From: Chitinophagaceae bacterium
GTDB taxonomy: Bacteria; Bacteroidota; Bacteroidia; Chitinophagales; Chitinophagaceae
Assembly: GCA_016786525.1 (NCBI GenBank)
Contig: JAEUVW010000093.1
Coordinates: 1-14,965 of the forward strand
Direction of reading: 5' to 3'
DNA: 14,965 nucleotides
Shown here: one piece after another, positions 1 to 6,485 of the stretch
How the letters are laid out: each line of letters begins with the position of its first letter
How positions within the stretch are numbered: the stretch's first letter is position 1
Translations under genes and position numbers: made by a program
The notes under the pieces: generated by a model
Told to the model about the DNA's origin: nothing
What the model saw: the letters and a program-made list of their open reading frames with translations, nothing else
Database searches by the model: none

Positions 1-561
1 GGGGGACCGGCAGCCTCCGTGTTTGGGAATACGCCGTATATTAAAAAAGGAGATTGGGATTGTGTCATTTATACCTTTGACGGCACGAATGCAAAAATGT
101 ATGTAAACGGAATTTTACGCTATACATACGCTCCGGGTGAAAAAATAGGCACCAACGCACAGGATGTTTTTCTTGGACGCAAGAACGATGTATCTTATCC
201 TTATTTCTTTAATGGCGCAATGGATGAAGTGCGCATCTACAACCGCGCGCTCAACACATTGGAGATAGACTCTTTGTGCAGCCAGCGCGATCCGCAACAA
301 ACGAGTGCTGTTGATGAAGCTGCAAACCCGGAAGTGTTACCCTTGGTCATGAATCCTGTAGATAATGAATTGATCTTGTCGCTACCGGCCAATCGTATGG
401 GCGGAAGACTGGACATTATGACGATAAGCGGCCAAAAAATGATCAGCATTGCCACTTTACGGCAAAATGTCATCTCACTTGATGGAATAAGTCCAGGCAT
501 TTATATTGTTTCTTACAGCCTGAATGGTATTCAGGTAAATGCCAGGGTTCTTAAGCGATAA
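1..561 (+). CDS. LamG-type secreted protein with T9SS C-terminal sorting domain (5' partial)
   Basis: The reading frame is open from base 1, so the 5' end lies outside the window; the GTG at 19 is internal rather than a start. The visible 186 residues fall into two parts. Residues about 5-95 look like the end of a concanavalin A/LamG jelly roll, with the typical 'DGTNAKMYVNG' strand and 'GAMDEVRIYNRAL' ending. Residues about 118-186 form a type IX secretion C-terminal sorting domain: 'NPVDNEL', then 'ISGQKM', then 'GISPGIYIVSY' and a basic end 'VLKR'. The family logic is export by Sec, then passage through the T9SS, with cleavage of the tail and surface attachment or release. LamG domains usually bind glycans or proteins, but the ligand cannot be read here. 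A strong terminator follows 25 bases after the stop. Confidence 0.9.
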   Translation, partial: GGPAASVFGNTPYIKKGDWDCVIYTFDGTNAKMYVNGILRYTYAPGEKIGTNAQDVFLGRKNDVSYPYFFNGAMDEVRIYNRALNTLEIDSLCSQRDPQQTSAVDEAANPEVLPLVMNPVDNELILSLPANRMGGRLDIMTISGQKMISIATLRQNVISLDGISPGIYIVSYSLNGIQVNARVLKR

Positions 562-586
562 ACACGTTAAGATTGAGTCAATAATT

Positions 587-622
587 AAATGACCATCCTT
601 ATTTCAGGATGGTCATTTTTTT
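587..622 (+). terminator. Rho-independent terminator of the LamG/T9SS gene
   Basis: A perfect 11-bp stem (arms ATGACCATCCT at 589-599 and AGGATGGTCAT at 606-616) closes a 6-base loop. AA/TT pairs on the outside extend it to 13 bp, and a run of seven T follows at 616-622. It lies just after the stop codon at 561. Confidence 0.9.
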
Positions 623-652
623 AGTAATCAAAAGACGGAATATGATACAAGC

Positions 653-738
653 TCATTGCCGACCTCAGGATGAATTTATAGATTATCATTCATAGGGTGG
701 CAGGGGGTATAGATTTCTCGTTCTTCAGGCTGATTGCG
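653..738. repeat. Degenerate inverted REP-like pair 1
   Basis: A worn plus-orientation unit at 653-683 (TCATTGCCGACCTCAGGATG, then AATTTATAG) is followed by a conserved spacer starting AGATTAT. A worn minus-orientation unit follows at about 707-738 (TATAGATTTCTCGTTCTTCA). The spacer matches that of the pair at 1071-1154 (AGATTAT, TCAT, GG, GGGTA in the same order), so the two are copies of one composite element. Confidence 0.55.
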
Positions 739-782
739 TTTATCCTATGCGAAATGCCGTCCCGCAAGAATTTGAACTGTGT

Positions 783-815
783 ATAGATTCCTCGTTCCCC
801 GGGATGACAGCGTGT
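783..815 (-). repeat. Single REP-like unit, minus orientation
   Basis: Reads TATAGATTCCTCGTTCCCCG then GGATGACAGCGTG. On the minus strand this becomes CACGCTGTCATCCCGGGG and then GAGGAATCTATA, which shares the CCCGGGG core variant with the unit at 1127-1154 and the CACGCTGTCAT end with the unit at 4421-4456. Confidence 0.65.
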
Positions 816-880
816 GGATGTATTATAAGGATATACGATAAACCATCATTCGGAAGGGAGTCGTTGTAAAACAAACGTTT

Positions 881-1008
881 GTCATCCTGACGCAGGAGGG
901 ATCTGTACATTACACTCCTGGCTTCTGTCAGAACGTGAGGCTTATGTCAGGTCAATGGACAAACGTAGAGATTCCTCACTCCACTTCATTCCTTGGAATG
1001 ACAGCGTG
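881..1008. repeat. Inverted REP-like pair 2
   Basis: The plus-orientation unit at 881-907 (GTCATCCTGACGCAGGAGGG, then ATCTGTA) faces a minus-orientation unit at 965-1008 (GTAGAGATTCCTC, then GGAATGACAGCGTG). The spacer is about 57 bases. The right-hand unit holds an inner insertion containing a small inverted repeat (ATTCC TT GGAAT), so it is longer than the other units. Confidence 0.65.
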
Positions 1009-1070
1009 TTAGTTTAATGCAACAATATATTTTCAGGCTTTCAGAGGGCAGCTTTTCTCAATAAACGAAA

Positions 1071-1154
1071 TGTCATTCCGACGCCAGGAGGAATCTGTAG
1101 ATTATAACTCATTGGTTTAGCAAAGGGTAGAGATCCCTCATGCCCCGGGATAAC
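1071..1154. repeat. Inverted REP-like pair 3, about 84 bases, MITE-like
   Basis: Left end TGTCATTCCGACGCCAGGAG, then GAATCTGTAG. The right end, read on the minus strand, is TGTTATCCCGGGGCATGAGG, then GATCTCTACCC. The two ends form imperfect terminal inverted repeats of about 26 bases around a spacer of about 28. The element ends 7 bases before the stop of the minus-strand peptidase gene, where a transcript could fold it into a hairpin. No coding capacity is present. Confidence 0.65.
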
Positions 1155-1161
1155 ACATTGT

Positions 1162-2535
1162 TTACTCCACAATATTTTTCTGGTCCACGATATAAATCAT
1201 CATCGCCATCGCCGCAGCGCCCAGTTTCAGTTCCCGGTGGTTCACCGCCTCAAACACATCAGCATCGGTATGGTGCAGGTCGAAGTAGCGCTGCGAATCG
1301 GGCAAGAGTTCGCCGATCACCACGCCCTGTTTTTTCAGGGGGCTTACATCGGCTCCGCCCCCATCTTCGTTAAAATTGTATACGCCATAAGGCAGAAACA
1401 GCGGGATATATTTTTTGAATTTATCCCTTTGCTTTTTGTCCATCGTGGTTTCGATGCCCCGCGGCGCAAAGCCGCCCGCATCGCTTTCCAGTGCAAAAAT
1501 ATGGTGCTCTTTCCGGGCTTTGGCAGAATCGGCATAAGCCACACCACCTTTGAGGCCGTTTTCTTCATTCATAAACAATACCGCACGGATCGTATGTTTC
1601 GGGCGTATGCCCAGCTGTTTGAAACTGCGCAGCACTTCAATGGACTGTACGCAACCGGCACCATCATCGTGTGCACCTTCTCCCACATCCCAGGAGTCCA
1701 GGTGACCGCCGACGACAATGTAGTCGTTCGGCTTCGTGCTGCCGCTGATCTCGCCGATCACGTTGTACGACATAGCTGTGCCCTTCATGCCGCAATTGCT
1801 GCGCAGCGCGGCATAGGTGTGTCCTTTGGTACAGGCTCTTTCGAGGCGGTCCGCCGTCTTGTTGCCGATGGCCACTACAGGGAATTTCGGCCCGTTTTCC
1901 TCATAGCGGGTACTGCCCGTGTGCGGGAAGTCGTCTTCGCCGGTGGATATGGAGCGGATGATGATCGCGGCCGGTTTCTTTTTACCCGCAATTATCGGCG
2001 ACTGCCAGCGGTATTTGACCGCATCGCCATAGCCGGGGAAGGTGTTGGGGAAATCCTGCCGGAAGCGGTAATTGAAGAAAATGATCTTGCCTTCCACGTC
2101 CTGCGCGCTTAGGTTTTCAAGCTCTTCGAAAGAACCCAGCATCAGGATAGGGGCTTTCAGCACTTTGTCTCCTGTTCCTTCGCTGTTGCCCAGGGAGCTC
2201 ATCGGCACGTCTATGTAATCCTGGTCGTTTGAAAACTTCAGGGCCAGGTGTTCTTCCCCCCGCTTCCATACCGGTACTTCTACCGGCTGCAGCCAGACTT
2301 TGTCGCAACCGGCCTCACGCAGTGTTTTTTCACCCCATTCCACGGCCCATTCGGCTTGTTTTGATCCGCTGATACGGTTCCCGATCTTTTTACACAGGAT
2401 GCGCAGGTCTTCATAGCATTTCCCTTTCGTAAGAATATGCGAGGAAATCCTGCTGAATACGGCGGAGTCGTTTTGCTGTGCCTGGCCGGCCAGAGCGCAG
2501 GTGAGCAGGGCAGAAAGCAGCGTTAGTCTTTTCAT
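1162..2535 (-). CDS. Secreted M28 family zinc metallopeptidase, carboxypeptidase Q-like
   Basis: The 457-residue protein starts with a Sec signal peptide (MKRLTLLSALLTCALAGQAQ, cut after about residue 20). It has the M28 di-zinc core: H278 and D280 in 'GGHLDSWD', bridging D290 in 'GAHDDGAG', the catalytic/metal pair E324-E325 in 'MNEENG', D352 in 'ESDAGG', and H422 in 'DLHHTDAD'. A PA-like insert occupies about residues 110-250. Length and motif order match the plasma glutamate carboxypeptidase/carboxypeptidase Q branch, which releases N-terminal residues from short peptides. The likely site of action is the periplasm or outside the cell, in peptide scavenging. The gene stands alone, convergent with the upstream T9SS gene and divergent from the FG-GAP gene. 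There is no T9SS tail or lipobox. The ATG at 2533-2535 is the only start that keeps the signal peptide. The exact substrate is unknown. Confidence 0.93.
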   Translation of the reverse strand: MKRLTLLSALLTCALAGQAQQNDSAVFSRISSHILTKGKCYEDLRILCKKIGNRISGSKQAEWAVEWGEKTLREAGCDKVWLQPVEVPVWKRGEEHLALKFSNDQDYIDVPMSSLGNSEGTGDKVLKAPILMLGSFEELENLSAQDVEGKIIFFNYRFRQDFPNTFPGYGDAVKYRWQSPIIAGKKKPAAIIIRSISTGEDDFPHTGSTRYEENGPKFPVVAIGNKTADRLERACTKGHTYAALRSNCGMKGTAMSYNVIGEISGSTKPNDYIVVGGHLDSWDVGEGAHDDGAGCVQSIEVLRSFKQLGIRPKHTIRAVLFMNEENGLKGGVAYADSAKARKEHHIFALESDAGGFAPRGIETTMDKKQRDKFKKYIPLFLPYGVYNFNEDGGGADVSPLKKQGVVIGELLPDSQRYFDLHHTDADVFEAVNHRELKLGAAAMAMMIYIVDQKNIVE

Positions 2536-2542
2536 GCGCTAA

Positions 2543-2646
2543 AAATAGTCAATATGGCAATTAGGTAGTGAGTTAATTCGGCAATTGGTCAATGGAGTGA
2601 TTTGATAATTCGTCAATGGAACAATTTGAAGATTGTACAATCATAA
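2543..2646. repeat. Degenerate tandem repeat with 8-base period (about 13 units)
   Basis: Read from 2543 in steps of eight: AAATAGTC, AATATGGC, AATTAGGT, AGTGAGTT, AATTCGGC, AATTGGTC, AATGGAGT, GATTTGAT, AATTCGTC, AATGGAAC, AATTTGAA, GATTGTAC, AATCATAA. Most units begin RAT, usually RATT, and the last four bases vary. The phase is kept with no insertion or deletion across about 100 bases. The tract fills the space between the peptidase start codon and the leader of the FG-GAP gene. Confidence 0.7.
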
Positions 2647-2732
2647 ATCTGAAATCACAAATCTGAATAGGCTGGTCTCTGAGCGCCAGAAAAAAAATTG
2701 GCTAAAAATTATAAATTACAGCCTTGTAAGAG

Positions 2733-2740
2733 TACATTTG
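2733..2740 (+). promoter_or_regulatory. Possible -7 promoter element for the FG-GAP gene
   Basis: TACATTTG fits the Bacteroidota -7 consensus TAnnTTTG exactly and lies 126 bases before the start at 2867. No TTG is found at the expected 17-23 base distance upstream, so this is half a match only. Confidence 0.3.
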
Positions 2741-2866
2741 ACGATAGCTAGGATTAATCTGTTCAAAACTATCTTTTTAGAATGGGGCGAAACAGGACGG
2801 TTTTCTCCAAAAAAGAATATGTCCCTGAAAAGTCATCCAGCCAAAAGGACAAATAAAAATATACGG

Positions 2867-4216
2867 ATGAAAAAAATAATTACGCTGACAGCTCTGCTTC
2901 TTTCGGGCTTTTCAATAGCGTCTATTGCCCAGACCTACCAGGTTAAAAATAACCGATGCTTCGCTGATGTGAATGGCGATGGTATGGACGATTATATCAT
3001 CTTAAGCGGCGATCCTGCCAACCCTACGGTCAATGTGCGCTACTCCAACGGCCTCACTTTCGACCGTGTTCCGAATATTGTCAGCCGCCCGAATATCTAC
3101 CGCAAACTGGTGGGGGCCAGCTATTTTGCCGATATCAACGGCGATGGCAGGGCAGACTTTGTCACCTTCCAGGGCAACCCGCAGACGCCCCGCATCGTAG
3201 CGTATTTGTCTACAGATGAAGGCTTTTCGAACCAGTATGTCGTGATGAGCGATCATTTTGACCGCGGCTACGACGGTTTTCCCCGTGGTTTTGCCGATAT
3301 CAACGGCGACGGCCGCTGGGATTACATCACCTTCCGCGGTGATATGGCGCGCCCGTACATCGTGGCTTATTTCTCCAGGGGGTATAAGTTCGACTCAAAA
3401 TCATACAAAAGCGCAGCCTTGCTGGAGCCTGCTAAAGACGGTGTGCTGAAAGCTTTTGCCGACATCAATGCCGATGGTATGGCAGACTATATGGATTCTT
3501 ACGACGGCGACCAGATCAATACCTACCTGGGCAACAAGATCGAATATCCTTTCCAGTTCCTGTATCCCTACAAGAACAGCCTGAGCAAACCGATCCCCAG
3601 GGGTTATGAAGATATGCCGCGCGGGTATTATGACATCGACGGCGACAAAAGGGCCGACTATGTGACCTTCCGAGGCAACGAAGAAAAACCGAACATCTAC
3701 ATCCATTACTCTTTCGGCCAGTCTTTTGAAGATGAACCCCGCATCGCCCGCCAGGTGGAACGCGGATTGCCCGGTATGCCCAATGGTTTTGCCGATGTGA
3801 ATGGCGATAAAAAATGGGATTACATCGCGTTCCGCGGCACTGAGCAAAACCCGAAGCCTGTGGTGTATTTCAGCACCGGAAAGGACTTCCTGGAGCCTAC
3901 CGACGAAATGACGATCTCCCTGATCAACGATGCAGCATACAATGCCTATTTCCTGATCCGCTACGACCTGGAAGGTGTGGAGAAATCCATCCATTCTCCT
4001 GTAGTGGTCACCGGCCAGTCCATGGACTACGCTATCCCTGAAGATGCCTACAATGTACAGGTAGAGGCCTTCTGCAATGACTGCTATGACAAGCGCCGTG
4101 TATTTACAGACTTCATCAACCGCGCCGACAATCCCGGTAAAGTATGCTACCGTGTGATGGGTACCCAGTTTAAAAAATCATGGGACTACGGCAATTGCAA
4201 CAAAGCAAGAAAGTAA
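2867..4216 (+). CDS. Secreted FG-GAP/VCBS repeat protein with cytolysin domain 4-like C-terminus
   Basis: 449 residues from the ATG at 2867, chosen because it gives a clean signal peptide (MKKIITLTALLLSGFSIASI, then AQ). The frame is open further upstream to 2633, but that part looks non-coding and would bury the signal peptide. Six repeats about 55 residues apart carry acidic loops of the calcium-binding type: 'FADVNGDGMDDY' (32), 'FADINGDGRADF' (87), 'FADINGDGRWDY' (142), 'FADINADGMADY' (197), 'YDIDGDKRADY' (255) and 'FADVNGDKKWDY' (308). A beta-propeller of six visible blades is likely. Residues about 346-449 differ: 'NDAAYNAYFLIRYDLEG', 'IPEDAYNVQVEAF' and 'MGTQF' follow the order seen in domain 4 of thiol-activated cytolysins. 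Cysteines are at 403, 406, 427 and 443. There is no T9SS tail or lipobox. A role in binding a surface or matrix is inference. Confidence 0.88.
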   Translation: MKKIITLTALLLSGFSIASIAQTYQVKNNRCFADVNGDGMDDYIILSGDPANPTVNVRYSNGLTFDRVPNIVSRPNIYRKLVGASYFADINGDGRADFVTFQGNPQTPRIVAYLSTDEGFSNQYVVMSDHFDRGYDGFPRGFADINGDGRWDYITFRGDMARPYIVAYFSRGYKFDSKSYKSAALLEPAKDGVLKAFADINADGMADYMDSYDGDQINTYLGNKIEYPFQFLYPYKNSLSKPIPRGYEDMPRGYYDIDGDKRADYVTFRGNEEKPNIYIHYSFGQSFEDEPRIARQVERGLPGMPNGFADVNGDKKWDYIAFRGTEQNPKPVVYFSTGKDFLEPTDEMTISLINDAAYNAYFLIRYDLEGVEKSIHSPVVVTGQSMDYAIPEDAYNVQVEAFCNDCYDKRRVFTDFINRADNPGKVCYRVMGTQFKKSWDYGNCNKARK

Positions 4217-4237
4217 ACTCATCAATAAATAGTAACT

Positions 4238-4266
4238 AAAGACCTGCCTTGGTGGCGGGTCTTTTT
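4238..4266 (+). terminator. Rho-independent terminator of the FG-GAP gene
   Basis: Arms AAAGACCTGCC (4238-4248) and GGCGGGTCTTT (4254-4264) pair over 11 positions with one G-U, around a 5-base loop, followed by a T run to 4266. It lies 21 bases after the stop codon. Confidence 0.88.
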
Positions 4267-4288
4267 GTTTGGACCAGTAAGGCCGGCT

Positions 4289-4321
4289 AAACCTATAAGG
4301 TTTCAAAAACCTTATAGGTTT
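4289..4321. repeat. Perfect 15-bp inverted repeat (AAACCTATAAGGTTT)
   Basis: AAACCTATAAGGTTT at 4289-4303 and its exact reverse complement AAACCTTATAGGTTT at 4307-4321 are separated by only 3 bases. Each arm is itself nearly palindromic. It lies after the terminator, so termination of the FG-GAP gene is not its obvious job. A one-mismatch copy of a single arm lies after smc at 12136-12150. Confidence 0.8.
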
Positions 4322-4332
4322 AAAGCCGCGTA

Positions 4333-4360
4333 TATAGATCGCTTCTGCGTCGCGATGACA
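4333..4360 (-). repeat. REP-like unit, minus orientation
   Basis: TATAGATCGCTTCTGCGTCG then CGATGACA. It differs from the unit at 4517-4544 at two positions only (TATAGATCACTCCTGCGTCG, CGATGACA), so these two are recent or well-kept copies. Confidence 0.7.
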
Positions 4361-4420
4361 AATGGTCAAGAGCCAGCTTCGTTCTCTGTATCTGCAGTTT
4401 GGAAGAGTAAGTCTAAGACG

Positions 4421-4544
4421 CACGCTGTCATCCCGACGCAAGGAGGGATCTCTACATAAGGTTTAGATGTGTTGAGAGGCGATCAAATCTTTTAAGAAGG
4501 ACTATGTAGTGGCTCGTATAGATCACTCCTGCGTCGCGATGACA
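4421..4544. repeat. Inverted REP-like pair 4
   Basis: The plus unit at 4421-4456 (CACGCTGTCATCCCGACGCA, then AGGAGGGATCTCTACA) faces the minus unit at 4517-4544 (TATAGATCACTCCTGCGTCG, CGATGACA). The arrangement matches pairs 2 and 3 near the start of the window: plus unit, spacer (here about 60 bases), minus unit. Confidence 0.65.
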
Positions 4545-4590
4545 TACGGTTACCGAGCTTGTTTTCATTCTCTGTGTTGATGTTCATCTG

Positions 4591-4654
4591 AATTGCCCAA
4601 TTGCCCAATTGCCGGATTGTCGAATTGCCCAATTATCAAATTGCCGGATTGTCC
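4591..4654. repeat. Tandem repeat with 8-base period running into uvrC
   Basis: Eight units in perfect phase: AATTGCCC twice, AATTGCCG, GATTGTCG, AATTGCCC, AATTATCA, AATTGCCG, GATTGTCC; a ninth, AAATCGCC, may follow. The consensus is RATTGYCS. The last units lie inside uvrC and encode its final residues (D-N-P-A-I and the stop). Confidence 0.85.
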
Positions 4655-6468
4655 AAATCGCCCTGCTCATTAAAATATTGCCACACAATATACGCCTTCG
4701 AAGCCCCGATCACCCGGGTCAATTCGCGCTCGGTCAGGGTTTTGATGCGTTTCACCGACTTGAATTCCTGCAGCAGTTCGGTGGCGGTTTTTTCGCCGAT
4801 ACCCGGTATCTCTTCCAGTTCGTTCTTGATGGTACCCTTGCTGCGCAGGTTGCGGTGGAAGGTAATGCCGAAGCGGTGCACCTCGTCGCGGATGCGGCGG
4901 ATCAGCAAATGTGCCGCGCTATCGTAGGGCAGTTGCAGCGGCGTCTTGTCGCCGGGAAAGAAAATGGATTCCTCCTTTTTGGCCAGGCCGACCACCGTCA
5001 TTTTGCCGCTCAGGCCCAGGCGCTCAATGCTGCCCATAGCAGCCCCCAATTGTCCTTTTCCGCCGTCGATGATGACGAGTTGGGGCAAAGATTTTCCCTC
5101 ACCCGTCAGGCGCTTGTAGCGGCGGTACACGATCTCTGCCATAGAAGCAAAGTCGTCGATGCCCTCTACGGTGCGGATCTTGAAATGGCGGTAATCCTTA
5201 TTGCTGGACACCCCGTTGCGGAAGCAGACCATTGCCGCCACCGGGTAAGCCCCCTGGAAGTTCGAGTTGTCGAAACACTCGATGTGTACCGGAAGTGCCG
5301 GCAGGTGCAGCGCGTCCTGTAACTCCTGCAAGGTCTGCTGGTTCTTTTCTTCGGTCACCGTTTCCAGCATCAGGCTGTTTTTTCGTTTCAGCTCGTCTTT
5401 GAAGATCTGCGCATTTTTAAAGCTCATGTCCAGCAGTGCTTTTTTGTCGCCCAGTTTCGGCACCGTCAGCGCCATCGTTTCCAGGGGCAGTTCTATGCTG
5501 AAGGGAGCAATCAGCTCTGTAGCCACGCTGTTGAATTTTTCCCGCAGGTGCGCATAGGCCAGGGCCAGGATATCCTCATCCGTCTCGTCCTCTATTTTTT
5601 TCTCGATCTGCGTGGTGTTGGCGTAGATGATGGTGCCGTTCTGCAGCATCATAAAGTTGACGAAGGCGTTTTTATCATCACTGATGATGGATACCACATC
5701 AATGTTGTTCAGGCGCGGGTTCACCACCGTAGACTTTTGCTGGTAGCGCTGCAGCGCCGTCATCTTATGCTTCACGATCTCTGCCTTTTCAAACTCCATA
5801 TTGGCGGCCAGGGTGCCCATTTCCGCTTTCAGGCCTTTGAGCACCGCGCCGATATTGCCTTTCAGGATGTGGCGGATATACTGCAGTTTCTCATCGTAGT
5901 CTTCTTCCGATTGCAGGCCTTCGCAGGGACCTTTGCAATTGCCCAGGTGGTATTCCAGGCAGACTTTGAACTTTCCTTTTGCAATATTCTGACGGCTGAG
6001 GTTCAGCGTGCAGTTGCGCAGGGGAATGTTTTCCTTGATCAGGTCCAGCAGCTCGCGGGCGGCAAATACACTGGTAAAGGGGCCGATGTATTCCGAACCG
6101 TCGCGGATCACCGTGCGTGTAAAGAAGACCCGTGGAAAGGGTTCTTTTTTGATGACAATAAAGGGAAAGCTCTTGTCGTCTTTCAGCTCGATATTGTAGC
6201 GGGGCTGGTAATGTTTGATCAGCGAATTTTCGAGCAGGAAAGCATCGTGCTCACTATCGGTAACGGTAAATTCGATCTGCCGGATCTGTGCGACCAGGGC
6301 GATGGTCTTGCGGTTGTCCAGGGTTTTGTTGAAATAGGAGCTGACCCGTTTGCGCAGGTTCTTGGCCTTGCCTACGTAGATCAGTATTTTTTGCTGGTCG
6401 TAGTATTTGTAAACACCAGGCAGATGGGGCAGGGATGGGGCAACTTCACTGAATTCTTCTCTCGTCAT
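4636..6468 (-). CDS. uvrC: UvrABC excinuclease subunit C
   Basis: The protein is 610 residues, normal for UvrC. It makes the 3' and 5' incisions around a lesion in nucleotide excision repair, with UvrB. Domains in order: an N-terminal GIY-YIG nuclease (G18-V-Y and Y31-V-G, then the 'NLRKR' arginines and E80); four cysteines at 153, 170, 178 and 182, placed like the Fe-S ligands described for UvrC; a UVR/UvrB-binding helix pair at about 218-246; an RNase H-like nuclease with D400 in 'CFDNSN', D468 in 'IIDGGKGQL' and H538 in 'ITFHR'; and a helix-hairpin-helix region from 'IPGIGEKTA' (554). All key residues are present. It is the last gene of the operon and starts 17 bases after the lipoprotein stop. 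The extreme C-terminus (DNPAI) is encoded by the 8-base-period repeat. Confidence 0.98.
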   Translation of the reverse strand: MTREEFSEVAPSLPHLPGVYKYYDQQKILIYVGKAKNLRKRVSSYFNKTLDNRKTIALVAQIRQIEFTVTDSEHDAFLLENSLIKHYQPRYNIELKDDKSFPFIVIKKEPFPRVFFTRTVIRDGSEYIGPFTSVFAARELLDLIKENIPLRNCTLNLSRQNIAKGKFKVCLEYHLGNCKGPCEGLQSEEDYDEKLQYIRHILKGNIGAVLKGLKAEMGTLAANMEFEKAEIVKHKMTALQRYQQKSTVVNPRLNNIDVVSIISDDKNAFVNFMMLQNGTIIYANTTQIEKKIEDETDEDILALAYAHLREKFNSVATELIAPFSIELPLETMALTVPKLGDKKALLDMSFKNAQIFKDELKRKNSLMLETVTEEKNQQTLQELQDALHLPALPVHIECFDNSNFQGAYPVAAMVCFRNGVSSNKDYRHFKIRTVEGIDDFASMAEIVYRRYKRLTGEGKSLPQLVIIDGGKGQLGAAMGSIERLGLSGKMTVVGLAKKEESIFFPGDKTPLQLPYDSAAHLLIRRIRDEVHRFGITFHRNLRSKGTIKNELEEIPGIGEKTATELLQEFKSVKRIKTLTERELTRVIGASKAYIVWQYFNEQGDLDNPAI

Positions 6469-6485
6469 ATGCTATCCGGTATGGG

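Larger units (their letters stand above)
562..1161. other. 600-base gene-free region rich in REP/MITE-like units
   Basis: No convincing gene lies between the LamG/T9SS gene and the convergent peptidase gene. After the terminator, most of the stretch is made of imperfect copies of a unit of about 27 bases, reading roughly GTCATYCCGACGCAGGAGG then RATCTSTA, in both orientations. The copies are listed separately. No clear terminator for the minus-strand peptidase gene is visible; the last repeat unit (1127-1154) is the only structure there and may do that job. Confidence 0.75.
4217..4635. other. 419-base gene-free region with terminator and repeats
   Basis: This stretch separates the FG-GAP gene from the convergent uvrC. 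In order it holds the FG-GAP terminator, a perfect palindromic repeat, three REP-like units and the 8-base-period repeat that enters uvrC. I see no gene, and no clear terminator reading leftward from uvrC. Confidence 0.75.

Noticed and set aside
1237..2112. 291-codon open frame antisense to the M28 peptidase
   Set aside because: It is entirely inside a gene whose catalytic motifs are all present; a shadow frame.
2633..2866. N-terminal extension of the FG-GAP protein
   Set aside because: The extension covers the 8-base repeat and an A/T-rich leader, and would place 78 residues before a standard signal peptide.
4591..4654. CRISPR-like repeat array
   Set aside because: Units are 8 bases and directly adjacent, with no spacers and no cas genes nearby.
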